From positions 1 to 16,894 of the forward strand of contig CAIYWM010000376.1 of NCBI GenBank assembly GCA_903929895.1: a stretch of 16,894 nt of DNA, read 5' to 3'. The translations under genes were made by a program, and so were the position numbers. Of the stretch, positions 1-7,804 are shown in pieces. The notes below the pieces were generated by a model that worked only from the letters and a program-made list of their open reading frames with translations, searched no databases and had not been told where the DNA came from. Origin of the DNA: an uncultured Alphaproteobacteria bacterium. GTDB taxonomy: Bacteria > Pseudomonadota > Alphaproteobacteria > Reyranellales > Reyranellaceae. Every line of letters starts with the position of its first letter. The stretch's first letter is position 1.

Positions 1-48
1 AAGCGCAGGCCTTGATTGCCACACAGGTGCAGCATGGAAGGAGTAAGG

Positions 49-843
49 ATGAGTTCATATAAGCCAGTGACCGCGTCCCTGCGCGTGCTTGAGGTGCTGG
101 CGGCGATCAACAGGCTTGGCCGTCACTCCACTGTGGCCGGCATTCATCAGGTCACCGGCATCGACAAGGCCACCGTTGTGCGGATGCTGGAGACATTGAT
201 CCATGCAGGCTATGTGCTGTGCGAGCGGTCGCCACAGCCGGTCTACCGCCCAACAGGAAAAACGCTGACGCTGGGCACGGGCTATGACCGCCACAAAGTC
301 GCTTCTGCCATCGTTTCCAACGACCTCGCACAATTTCGTCAGCAAATCGGCTGGCCGTCTGATGTGGCGCTGTTTGACCACGATGCCATGCTAGTGGTCG
401 AGACCTCGCGTCAAGCCGAGCCGATGCTGTTCTATCGCGCGTCTGGATACCGCGCGCCCGTATTGCAGACGAGCCTTGGTCTGGCATGGCTAGCTAACTG
501 TCCAGAGGACCAGCGGAACGAGTTCCTTGCCCGCGCCGCAGGTGACCCGGCACCGCAAAATGAACCGGCCCGCGACTCGCAAACCCTGTTGGCCAAACTC
601 GAAAAGATCCGAATTCAGGGCTATGCAACGATGGACGAGGCCTATTCGCGACAATTTTACGATTCCCAATTCTTCGGGATCGGGGTCGCTATCATCAGCG
701 AGGGCAATGTGTACGGCGCGGTCAACGCGATCTATCTTCGCAGTGCCCTGTCCGAAGAAAAGGCGCGAAACCGTCTGGTGGCTCCGTTGCAGGATGTAGC
801 GCGCCGCATGGCGATCAAGTTGCGCGACGGTTTCAGCCAGTAG
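49..843 (+). CDS. IclR-family transcriptional regulator (MhpR-like)
   Basis: A 264-residue DNA-binding regulator of normal IclR length. The N-terminal third is a winged helix-turn-helix (about residues 8-65; the recognition-helix region reads GIDKATVVRMLETLIHAGY). The C-terminal two thirds form the IclR effector domain, with the typical stretch SGYRAPVLQTSLGLAWLA near residue 130 and an FFGIGVAI...VYGAVNAIYL strand pair near the end. ATG 49 is chosen because AAGGAG at 38-43 lies five bases before it; ATG 34 and TTG 16 are in frame but have no such site. The effector domain recalls MhpR-type regulators of aromatic-acid catabolism, but family resemblance does not fix the ligand. Its target is probably off the left edge, since the next gene is convergent and about 300 bases away. 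Family confident; function unknown. Confidence 0.88.
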   Translation: MSSYKPVTASLRVLEVLAAINRLGRHSTVAGIHQVTGIDKATVVRMLETLIHAGYVLCERSPQPVYRPTGKTLTLGTGYDRHKVASAIVSNDLAQFRQQIGWPSDVALFDHDAMLVVETSRQAEPMLFYRASGYRAPVLQTSLGLAWLANCPEDQRNEFLARAAGDPAPQNEPARDSQTLLAKLEKIRIQGYATMDEAYSRQFYDSQFFGIGVAIISEGNVYGAVNAIYLRSALSEEKARNRLVAPLQDVARRMAIKLRDGFSQ

Positions 844-1148
844 CCGGTTGCGCCGCGCAACGTCGTAGTTCTTGCCGAAGCAGCTGTACAAAGGCGCCTG
901 CAGGGGGTCCGCGTCCGGAGCGACGTAGCGCGATGCTGCTTGACGCTGATTGTTCAAGCGGCGATTTTGGATGGTTCGCTGTTTGATGCGCCTCCTATCG
1001 GCCAGAATGGCGCGCAAAGGTCAACATGAAAGGGCCACACCAGAACGGGGAAACTTAGGGCATCTTCCGCGGAATCCAGGTGATGTTGGTTTTAGGTAAC
1101 TTAGGTTTCGCTGTCGCCGCGCTCGCGGACATGGAGGGCAGGCCCCGC
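844..1148. other. 305-base gap with no convincing gene
   Basis: This stretch lies between the convergent IclR gene and the kinase gene. The reading frame of the IclR gene stays open for 61 codons past its TAG stop, to TGA 1027-1029, but the translation resembles nothing I recognise. No clear terminator is visible for either flanking gene: there are only a CCGCG-CT-CGCGG palindrome at 1117-1128 with a two-base loop and no T-run, and a weak ATGGAG/CTCCAT pairing at the 3' end of the kinase gene. A short direct repeat TTAGGTAACTTAGGT sits near 1091-1105. It could hold the scar of a lost gene, but I cannot show that. Confidence 0.4.
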
Positions 1149-2069
1149 TCACTCCATGATCCGGTTAGCGATGCGCAGCGCGAGGGCGATGTATCGGGCG
1201 TGAATGGGATGGTCTTTCGCAAGCCGAGAAATCGTCCAACCCACGGCAGCGCAGCCCCGTGCCAGGGTCATCAGATCAACGGTCGCCGCATCGGCGGGGC
1301 GCAGGGTCGCATAACCCTCAACCAGCGCATCCCGCAGATCCTGCCGCGCCGGTTCGTAGTCGTTCTGGATCATCGCCGTGCCCAGATCGTACAGGCGGAA
1401 CCCGGTGCCGCAATCGTCAAAGTCGATCAGCACGACGGCCTGGCCATCCACCAGCACATTCTCGCGCACCACGTCGGCATGGATCGGCCCCTGATCAAGG
1501 TCAGTGCCCTCCAGCAGCCGCTCGCGCAGGAAATCGCGCGCCGCCCGCAAGGTTGCTGCCTCGGTCGCGCTGGCCGCTGGGTGCTCCCAGAACCGGCCCC
1601 AAACGGGATTGTGCCCGGTAAACCCCTCTACATCCCATGCCGGGCGCGGGAACGGCACGGGCGGGCTTGCGTCGGTCTGTTTGTGGATCTGCGCCAACAG
1701 GCGGCCCAACGCATAGTAAAGGTCGACTTGCTGCGCGACAGGCTGCGCCAACGGCACGCCAACTGCCCCTAGCGGCCTACCCTCGATCCACGAGGTGACC
1801 GAGGCATGGCGTCCCGTCGACAGTTGTACCAGATGTTCGCCCGAAGGGGTCGCAACCGTTGCGGGCACCGGCAGGCCGGCGCAGGACAGGGCAGCGCACC
1901 AGTCAATCTCGGCGCGGATCGCAGCGGCAGTCTGATAGGCCGTACGATGCAGGCGCAGCGCGGCGCGGGCAGAACCGAGCGACATCTCGTAAACCTCGTT
2001 CTCGCGCGCCCCGATCAGACGCGCGATCTTTCCGCCCCATCGGTCAGCCGCCTCCTCTGCTTCGGTCAC
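1149..2069 (-). CDS. APH/homoserine-kinase-type small-molecule kinase
   Basis: A 306-residue aminoglycoside-phosphotransferase-fold kinase that transfers phosphate from ATP to a small hydroxylated or amino substrate in the cytoplasm. The catalytic loop HADVVRENV gives the Brenner-type H197-x-D199-x4-N204 pattern. It is followed by the metal-binding LIDFDDCG (D216) and RLYDLGTA, as in homoserine kinase II and hydroxylysine kinase relatives. The start is GTG 2069, whose GTGA overlaps the TGA stop of the upstream PLP-enzyme gene, implying translational coupling; an in-frame ATG at 2168 would lie deep inside that gene. Pairing with an ETNPPL/PHYKPL-like PLP enzyme suggests it makes a phosphorylated amino alcohol (for example phosphohydroxylysine or phosphoethanolamine) for its neighbour. 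That substrate is inference. An antibiotic-resistance role is unlikely in this catabolic operon. Confidence 0.85.
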   Translation of the reverse strand: MTEAEEAADRWGGKIARLIGARENEVYEMSLGSARAALRLHRTAYQTAAAIRAEIDWCAALSCAGLPVPATVATPSGEHLVQLSTGRHASVTSWIEGRPLGAVGVPLAQPVAQQVDLYYALGRLLAQIHKQTDASPPVPFPRPAWDVEGFTGHNPVWGRFWEHPAASATEAATLRAARDFLRERLLEGTDLDQGPIHADVVRENVLVDGQAVVLIDFDDCGTGFRLYDLGTAMIQNDYEPARQDLRDALVEGYATLRPADAATVDLMTLARGCAAVGWTISRLAKDHPIHARYIALALRIANRIME

Positions 2070-3340
2070 GCGGGCACCTGCAGAGTCAGAAGGGTATCCT
2101 CGAGGTTGTCCAGCAGGCTGTCGGCATTCTCGACCGAGAAAGGCATGGGGGGTCGGATTTTCAGACATTGCCCATGCCGCCCGATGCGGTTCATGAGAAA
2201 CCCGCGCGCCACCATCGCCTCGACCAGATCGGCGACAAAGTCGCTGGCCGGGGTTGTACCGTCCTCCTTCACGAATTCGGCGGCAAAGGACATGCCTGCA
2301 CTGCGCACCTCGACCAGAAGCGGATGGCGCAGCGCCTTCAGCCTATCGGTGACATAGTGGGACACCGCGGCGGCGTTCTCCATCAGCCCCTCGTCCTCGA
2401 TCACCGAAAGCGTCGTCATGCAGGCCGCCGCCGACACGGGGTTTCCACCAAACGTGTTGAAATAGCCGAATAAGTCTCGGAACGCCGCCATCACGGCGGG
2501 CCGCGCAAGAACGGCCCCCACCGGATGACCGTTGGCCATAGGTTTGCCCACAGTCACGACATCGGGCGCAAAACCCAGCATGTCGTGGCCCCAGAAATGC
2601 GACCCCGCCCTACCGAAACCGGGCTGCACCTCGTCGGCGATGACGACGCCTCCGGCGGCCCGCACCGCCGCAACCGCCAGATCGAGAAAACCCTGCGTCA
2701 CGGTGGGGATGCCCTCGTTCGCGAAGACCGGGCAAAGCAGCATTCCGGAAAACCCGTAGTCCGAGGCCTCAAGCTCGGCGATAGCGCGCGCCACATGCCC
2801 GGCAAAGATCGCGCCATCCGGGTCGGGCGTACGCAGGCTGTCGGGCGCGGGCACGAGGCGCACATTGGGCCAGCGTCCCCCGATCGGCGGGCGACGGGTG
2901 GACAGCTGGCTGACCGCCATCGTGTTGCCGTGATAGGTGTTGTCGGTGGCGATGATCCCGGTCTTGCCGGTCACCGCCTGCGCCATCCGCAGCGCGATGT
3001 CATTCGCCTCGGACCCGGTGCAGACCATGATCGCCTGGCTGATGCCATGCCCTAACCGCCCCGTCAGCCGCTCGATGTAGTCCAGTACAAGGTCGTGGTG
3101 ATAGCGGGTGTGCGTGTTCAGGACCGCCGCTTGATCAGCGATGGCCTGCACCACGCGGGGGTGGCAATGTCCCACATGGGGAACGTTGTTGTAGCAGTCG
3201 AGGTAGCGCTTGCCCGCGGCGTCCCACAGCCACACGCCCTGCCCCCGCACCAGATGGACGGGGCTGCGGTAAAACGTCGGCACGTTTGGGCCCATCAGGC
3301 GGGCACGCCGTTCCGTCATCGTCTCGGGTGCGGTCATCAT
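2066..3340 (-). CDS. class III PLP enzyme, aminotransferase or phospho-lyase (ETNPPL/PHYKPL-like)
   Basis: A 424-residue class III (fold type I) PLP enzyme. Visible landmarks are the N-terminal LDCYNNVPHVGHCHPRVV (about residues 47-64), GSEANDIALR (109-118), TYHGNT (135-140), VIADEVQPGFGR with the PLP-pyridine aspartate D236, and TVGKPMANGHPVG with the Schiff-base lysine K266. The LDC.NNV.HVGHCHP and YFNTFGG.PVS segments recall the mammalian AGXT2L1/AGXT2L2 group, which removes phosphate and ammonia from phosphoethanolamine or phosphohydroxylysine, more than ordinary omega-transaminases. ATG 3340 is preferred over ATG 3394 because a GGAGGAG stretch lies 7-10 bases upstream. The kinase gene next to it is coupled by GTGA, which supports a kinase plus phospho-lyase pair. 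A plain omega-aminotransferase remains possible. Confidence 0.88.
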   Translation of the reverse strand: MMTAPETMTERRARLMGPNVPTFYRSPVHLVRGQGVWLWDAAGKRYLDCYNNVPHVGHCHPRVVQAIADQAAVLNTHTRYHHDLVLDYIERLTGRLGHGISQAIMVCTGSEANDIALRMAQAVTGKTGIIATDNTYHGNTMAVSQLSTRRPPIGGRWPNVRLVPAPDSLRTPDPDGAIFAGHVARAIAELEASDYGFSGMLLCPVFANEGIPTVTQGFLDLAVAAVRAAGGVVIADEVQPGFGRAGSHFWGHDMLGFAPDVVTVGKPMANGHPVGAVLARPAVMAAFRDLFGYFNTFGGNPVSAAACMTTLSVIEDEGLMENAAAVSHYVTDRLKALRHPLLVEVRSAGMSFAAEFVKEDGTTPASDFVADLVEAMVARGFLMNRIGRHGQCLKIRPPMPFSVENADSLLDNLEDTLLTLQVPA

Positions 3341-3390
3341 CTGGCTCACTCCTCCGGTTTCACGGCGCTGCGCCTGGCCTTGACCGCGCT

Positions 3391-3573
3391 TCATACGGCC
3401 TTCGCCTGCAGGATGTGGTCGTCGAGGCGAAAGAAGCTGCCCTCCCAGGCGCCGACCACGTCATAGGTGACGCCCGAGCGCCGGTAGCCAAAATGCGTCA
3501 CCGGGATCCGCGCCGGGGCGCGCGGCATAAACTCGCCGTCGAGATAGGCCGCGCCCTTGAAATAGTCTGCCAT
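3391..3573 (-). pseudogene. truncated class IV aminotransferase (BCAT/D-amino-acid aminotransferase type)
   Basis: A 60-residue remnant that keeps only the N-terminus of a fold type IV PLP enzyme. KGAAYLDGEFMPRAPARIPV followed by THFGYRRSGVTYDVVGAWEG and FFRLDDH is the usual opening of D-amino-acid or branched-chain aminotransferases, which run to about 280-300 residues. After LDDH the homology ends and the frame stops seven residues later, so the PLP lysine and the whole C-terminal domain are missing. The start ATG 3573 still has a good GGGAGG site, and an alternative ATG 3591 forms ATGA with the stop of the preceding remnant. The TGA stop also overlaps an ATGA (in-frame ATG 3394) of the following PLP-enzyme gene. 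It once belonged to the operon and lost its 3' part by deletion; it cannot be catalytically active. Confidence 0.72.
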
Positions 3574-3587
3574 CCAGTTCCTCCCGC

Positions 3588-3905
3588 TCATCCCGCAGCC
3601 GCCCCCGGCGGCTGGCGCAGTGCCACGCTCATCACCAGCAGCAACCGGCGGTCGCAGCGTTCCGAACCTGTCGCCGCCGCGATGGTCAGCGTCAGGATCG
3701 GCGACAGGCACAGCACCAGCGTCAGCGTCGAGGTCGGCAGCTGCGCGCCCGCCGACACCAGTGCAACCCCGCCCAGCACCGCAGGGACCCGCGCAAAGGC
3801 GATCGCGGGCCAGCCTGCCTCAGCCCCCATGCGGTTCACCGGAAAGATGCCGCCATAGAGCACGACGGCCGGTATCAGCATCAGAATCGACTGGCGCCGC
3901 GTCAT
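3588..3905 (-). pseudogene. deleted EamA/DMT-family transporter remnant
   Basis: A 105-residue open frame with clear fragments of a ten-helix drug/metabolite transporter (about 290-300 residues when intact). The N-terminal helix ILMLIPAVVLYGGIFPVNRM is followed directly by a segment normally found near helix 4 (AQLPTSTLTLVLCLSPILTL, then GSERCDRRLLL). This implies an in-frame deletion of roughly helices 2-3. The protein then ends in an unrelated Arg/Pro/Gly/Ala tail, so the whole second half is missing too. It starts three bases after the hyuB stop and keeps operon-like spacing, but no transport function is expected. It was presumably an exporter or importer for a compound of this pathway. 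Confidence 0.68.
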
Positions 3906-3908
3906 CGG

Positions 3909-5702
3909 TCAGCCGCGCAGCCGGGCCGTGGCCCGGGCATCGACCGCCAGCACGCCCGGTTCCGCCGTCTCGGCCAGCTCGACCCGATAGGCCGACCGCG
4001 CCAGATCGCGGCTCAGCCAACCGCGGTTGACGGTCGCGGCCACCCGTTCGGGATCGCGTAGCGCGGGATCGCCATAGCCGCCGCCGCCGCAGGCGGTGAA
4101 GGCGATCCGCGTGCCGGCCGCGATCACCACCTCCTCGCAGAAGGCGGGCAGCACCGTGACGCTGCCGTCAGAGCCTATCCTGTGCGTGTGGCAGGGCCTG
4201 GCCGCGGTTCCGCCCAGCACACCGCTCGGCGGGTTCGCGGTGCCGTCGGCGGCGTAGAGGATCGTCATGTCATGGTCGAGCGGATAGATGACCCCGCCCA
4301 TCCCCGGGGCGCCCTCGTATTCGCCAAGACCCTGGCTGTCGGCCACCACGCCGCGGCGCTCGATCACGATGGGGTACATCGATTCGTCGATCTCGACCGA
4401 ATCAAGCTGGATCATCGCCCCATTGGCCGGCCCGCAATAGGTGAGCCAGCCGTCGTGCCCGTGGTTCGCCCCGCCGCCGCCATAGGCGACAAACAACTGG
4501 TTGACATAGCCCTTGCCGCGCTTGAAGGGGTCGAACCCCGAGATCACGCCGGTGCCCGCCGGCAGGTGCGACCCGCTCTCGGCCTGGCCATAGGGCGCGC
4601 CCATGCGGGAGAACACGGCGGTGACGGCGATTATCAGGCGGTCGTTGACGTTGGTCGTGGCGACCGAGGTGCCTACCGGATACTTCGGCGCCCCGATAGC
4701 GCAGCCGTTGCGCAGCAGCACCTTGATCTGAGACTTGGCGCCCTCGTTGTGGGGGATCGTCTCGTCGAGGTTGTTGAACACGCCGGTCCGGCACGATCCG
4801 TTGCAGGTGTTGGCCGACAGGTTCAGCCCCCCCGGCACGTTGTCGATGTTGTCGCGCACGTCGACGGTGATCTCGCCGGCCTGCGGATCGACCGTCACCT
4901 TGACATGCACCGGGATCCCCGCATCGGCGACGCCCGGCACGGGATCGTGGGTGGTGGTGTATTCCCAGGTTCCCGCGGGCAGGGCGGCGATCGCGGCCTT
5001 CGCGCAGCGGCGGCCATAGTCGAACCAATCCTCGACGAAGTTCACGACGGTATCGCGGCCATAGCGGTCGAGCAGGTCGATGATGCGCCGCTCGGCGGTG
5101 CGCACCGCGCCGCTCTGCGCGGCGACATCGCCCAGCCACAGCTCGGGCACCCGGTTGCGCATCGTCCCGATGCGCAGGATGTCGGCGCGTTCCTTGTAGT
5201 TCTGCGCCAGCCGCACGCAGGGAAAGTGCATCCCCTCCTCGAAGATCGTGCCGGCGAAGGGCAGGTAGGTCGAGGGCGCCGGCGCGCCGGTGTCGGCATG
5301 GTGCGAAAGGGCCACGACCCAGAACAGCGGCTCGCCCTTGTAGAACACCGGCATCGACATGATCAGGTCGGCATGGTGCGTGCCGCCGGTGTAGGGGCAG
5401 TTGTTGATGAAGATATCGCCCTGCGCGACGTCGTCGAACAATTCGTTCAGCGGGCGCGTCGCCATGTCCATCGACATGACATGGATCGGAAGCGCATCCT
5501 CTACCGAGACAAGCTGGTGGTCGTACGTCAGGATCGCGCAGCTGAAGTCCCGCGCGTTCTTGATCACGGCCGACCGGCTGGTGCGCAGCACGACCAGCGC
5601 CATCTCGCGCACGATCGCCTCGAACCGGCTTTTGAGCACCGACATCAGGAACGGGTCGATGCGGCGGGTGGCGGCCTCGAAGCTGGGGGCGGTCAGGGAC
5701 AT
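3909..5702 (-). CDS. hyuB: hydantoinase B/oxoprolinase-family subunit
   Basis: A 597-residue HyuB-type subunit, close to the usual 520-600 length. Family hallmarks run in order: FEAIVREMALVVLRTSRS near residue 27, NNCPYTGGTHHADLIM (100-114), SHHADTG (133-139), EEGMHFPCVRL (155-165), NHGHDGW in the middle, SGVLGGTAARP, and the C-terminal GGGGYGDPALRDPERVAATV. HyuB works with HyuA in ATP-dependent opening of cyclic amides (N-methylhydantoin, 5-oxoproline, lactams) or, in relatives, carboxylation of ketones; the His/Asp clusters are probable metal ligands. The gene overlaps the end of hyuA by 10 bases and has GGAG eight bases before ATG 5702. Subfamily and substrate cannot be assigned by eye. 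Confidence 0.93.
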   Translation of the reverse strand: MSLTAPSFEAATRRIDPFLMSVLKSRFEAIVREMALVVLRTSRSAVIKNARDFSCAILTYDHQLVSVEDALPIHVMSMDMATRPLNELFDDVAQGDIFINNCPYTGGTHHADLIMSMPVFYKGEPLFWVVALSHHADTGAPAPSTYLPFAGTIFEEGMHFPCVRLAQNYKERADILRIGTMRNRVPELWLGDVAAQSGAVRTAERRIIDLLDRYGRDTVVNFVEDWFDYGRRCAKAAIAALPAGTWEYTTTHDPVPGVADAGIPVHVKVTVDPQAGEITVDVRDNIDNVPGGLNLSANTCNGSCRTGVFNNLDETIPHNEGAKSQIKVLLRNGCAIGAPKYPVGTSVATTNVNDRLIIAVTAVFSRMGAPYGQAESGSHLPAGTGVISGFDPFKRGKGYVNQLFVAYGGGGANHGHDGWLTYCGPANGAMIQLDSVEIDESMYPIVIERRGVVADSQGLGEYEGAPGMGGVIYPLDHDMTILYAADGTANPPSGVLGGTAARPCHTHRIGSDGSVTVLPAFCEEVVIAAGTRIAFTACGGGGYGDPALRDPERVAATVNRGWLSRDLARSAYRVELAETAEPGVLAVDARATARLRG

Positions 5703-7780
5703 ACGTGATTCTCCGGGGATTTGGCGACAGTGACGTTGATGTTGCCGAACGCGTCCATCACGCCGTCGTGCCCCTGCTTGAGGAACGCGGTGAAGGTCGG
5801 CGTCTCGACCAGGCAGGGGCCGGACAGCCGCGCCCCGTGGCCCAGCGTCGACAGCTCGTAGACCGGCACCTCGACCATGGCGCGGGCGGGCTGGTCATAG
5901 ACGGCGCGCCGGGCCTTGGCGACGATCGGGCCGGCCTGCGCGGGCAGGGTGTTGCGGCGCGAGATCTCGTGCCCCCGCCGCTTGCCGATTGCGCGCAGCT
6001 TCCAGGCGGTGAATTCGACGATGTCGCCGTCGGTGCGGATCGAGTAGATCCGCTCGTGCATGCGGTGGAACGCCTCGACCAGGTCCGGCAGGTCGGCCTC
6101 GGACAGCCGCCCGTCGCGCGGGGTGATCGGAACCTCGATCTCGAAGGACTGGAACTCGTAGCGCCCCAAGAAGGAGAACTCGAACTGCCGGTTCTCAGGG
6201 GCAACGCCCGACTCGGCGAGGAAGCTGTTGCCCGCCTCGCGCAGCCGTTCCAGCATGCGGTTCACGCCGTCGAGGTCGAAGGCGACGTGCGAGGTCAGCA
6301 GCACGCCGCTCTTTTCATTGCGGATGTCCGAGATCAGGCCGCCATAGGCGCTGAGCCCCGCCATGAACCGCGGGATCATGTAGCGCTTCAGCCCGAGGAC
6401 GTCGGCCATCTCGGCGATGTGGATGGCGGTGGCGCCGCCGCCGCAGACGAACAGACTGTCACGCGGGTTGATCCCCTCGCGCACCGTGATCTCCTCGATG
6501 GCCGCCACCATGTTGTGGTTAGAGGTGGTGTAGATGGCATAGGCCGCCTCGTGCAGGCTGATCCCCAGCGCCCGCGCGATGCTGCCCACGGCACGCTCGG
6601 CGAGGTCGCGGCGCAGCCGGATCCGCCCGCCGAGGAAGTAGTCGGGATCGACCAGGCCGAGGATGACGTTGGCATCGGTGACCGTCGGCCATTCCCCGCC
6701 CGCGCCATAGCAGGCCGGGCCGGGGCGAGCGCCCGCCGACTGCGGCCCCACCCGCAACAGCCCGCCGGCATCGACATGGGCGATCGACCCGCCGCCCGCC
6801 CCCACCGAGCGCACGTCGACCTTGGGGATGCCGAGCGAGTCGTCGTGGATCATGCTGTCGGGGGTGATGATGATCTGTCGGTCGCGCAGCGCCGAGACGT
6901 CGAAGGTCGTCCCACCCATGTCGCCCACGATGATGTCGGCCTCGTCGGAAAGCGCCAGCGCGGCCATCGGTGCCAGGGTGGGGCCCGACATAACCGAATA
7001 GATCGGCTTCTTCAGCATCTCGGGCAGGGGCATCATGCCGCCGACGCAGTTGGCCAGCAGCAGCTCGCCCTGAAACCCCGCATCGTCTAGCGCGGTCTGC
7101 AGCCGGCCGATGTAGCGCGACACGATGGGATGGATCGATGCGTCGATGGCGGCGGCGATGATGCGCTGGTATTCGCGCGGCATCGGGTTGATCTCGTGCG
7201 ACAGTGTCACCGGGATGTCGGGCAGGGTCTCGGCCAGGATTTCGCGTACGCGCAACTCGTGCGCCGGGTTCACCACCGACCACAGCAGGCCGACCGCCAC
7301 CGCCTCGACGTTCAGCGCCCGCAGGTCGCGCGCGGCGGTGCGGACCCCGGTTTCGTCAAGCGCGACCAGCTCGCGCCCGCGAGCGTCGATGCGACCTGCG
7401 ACACCGCGGGTCAGGTGGCGCGGGACATAGGGATCGGGATAGTCGAGCTTCCACTGGAAGGCCCCCTTGCGCGGCCCCTGCCGCAACAGCAGCACGTCCT
7501 CGTGCCCCTCGTTCAGGATCAGCCCGACCTTGACCGTCTTCCTTTCGACCAGCGCATTGGTCGAAACGGTCGATCCGTGCACGATCAGGTCGATCTCGCG
7601 CAGGAAGGCCGCTGGTTCCTTGCCAAGACCGTCTGCGGCGACATGCAGCACCTCGATGAAGCCCCGTTCGAACTCGCCGGGCGTGGTGGGCGACTTGTAG
7701 ATCGAGATCATGCCCTCTCTGTCGGATACTAGGCAGTCCGTGAAGGTGCCGCCGATGTCGATGCAGACCTGATAACTCAT
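5693..7780 (-). CDS. hyuA: hydantoinase A/oxoprolinase-family ATP-binding subunit
   Basis: A 695-residue HyuA-type subunit, the usual length. It opens with the sugar-kinase/actin-fold phosphate loop CIDIGGTFTDCLV (residues 6-18) and repeats the theme at VGDMGGTTFDVSAL (285-298). SVGAGGGSIAHVDAGG (325-340) and GPQSAGARPGPACYG (345-359) are the family's glycine-rich nucleotide-site motifs. It is expected to bind ATP and phosphorylate the carbonyl or amide substrate so that HyuB can hydrolyse or carboxylate it. ATG 7780 is preferred because GGAGAA lies six bases upstream; an in-frame ATG at 7804, directly after the permease stop, has no ribosome site. Hydantoinase, caprolactamase, 5-oxoprolinase and acetophenone or acetone carboxylase relatives all share this architecture. 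Confidence 0.93.
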   Translation of the reverse strand: MSYQVCIDIGGTFTDCLVSDREGMISIYKSPTTPGEFERGFIEVLHVAADGLGKEPAAFLREIDLIVHGSTVSTNALVERKTVKVGLILNEGHEDVLLLRQGPRKGAFQWKLDYPDPYVPRHLTRGVAGRIDARGRELVALDETGVRTAARDLRALNVEAVAVGLLWSVVNPAHELRVREILAETLPDIPVTLSHEINPMPREYQRIIAAAIDASIHPIVSRYIGRLQTALDDAGFQGELLLANCVGGMMPLPEMLKKPIYSVMSGPTLAPMAALALSDEADIIVGDMGGTTFDVSALRDRQIIITPDSMIHDDSLGIPKVDVRSVGAGGGSIAHVDAGGLLRVGPQSAGARPGPACYGAGGEWPTVTDANVILGLVDPDYFLGGRIRLRRDLAERAVGSIARALGISLHEAAYAIYTTSNHNMVAAIEEITVREGINPRDSLFVCGGGATAIHIAEMADVLGLKRYMIPRFMAGLSAYGGLISDIRNEKSGVLLTSHVAFDLDGVNRMLERLREAGNSFLAESGVAPENRQFEFSFLGRYEFQSFEIEVPITPRDGRLSEADLPDLVEAFHRMHERIYSIRTDGDIVEFTAWKLRAIGKRRGHEISRRNTLPAQAGPIVAKARRAVYDQPARAMVEVPVYELSTLGHGARLSGPCLVETPTFTAFLKQGHDGVMDAFGNINVTVAKSPENHVCP

Positions 7781-7804
7781 GGGCAGTTCTCCGTTTGGTT
7801 TCAT

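Noticed and set aside
49..843. Assigning the IclR regulator to the acyl-CoA dehydrogenase operon or the importer operon
   Set aside because: It is over 12 kb from the former and convergent with the latter. IclR proteins usually act on adjacent genes, here off the left edge. Nothing in the sequence links them.
490..1017. A 175-codon minus-strand frame overlapping the end of the IclR gene
   Set aside because: Most of it is antisense to the regulator. The part beyond 843 looked faintly transposase-like, but I could not identify any IS family or terminal repeats.
1117..1128. Palindrome CCGCG-CT-CGCGG as terminator of the long minus-strand operon
   Set aside because: A two-base loop is too small for a stable hairpin, and no T-run follows on the minus strand.
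1149..2069. Aminoglycoside resistance gene
   Set aside because: The fold matches, but the operon context and the homoserine/hydroxylysine-kinase-like motifs point to metabolism.
4182..5708. A 508-codon open frame on the + strand opposite hyuB
   Set aside because: It is antisense to a gene with intact family motifs, its translation is Arg/Gly/Val/Ala/His-rich low-complexity sequence, and it has no ribosome site. High GC at third positions creates such frames.
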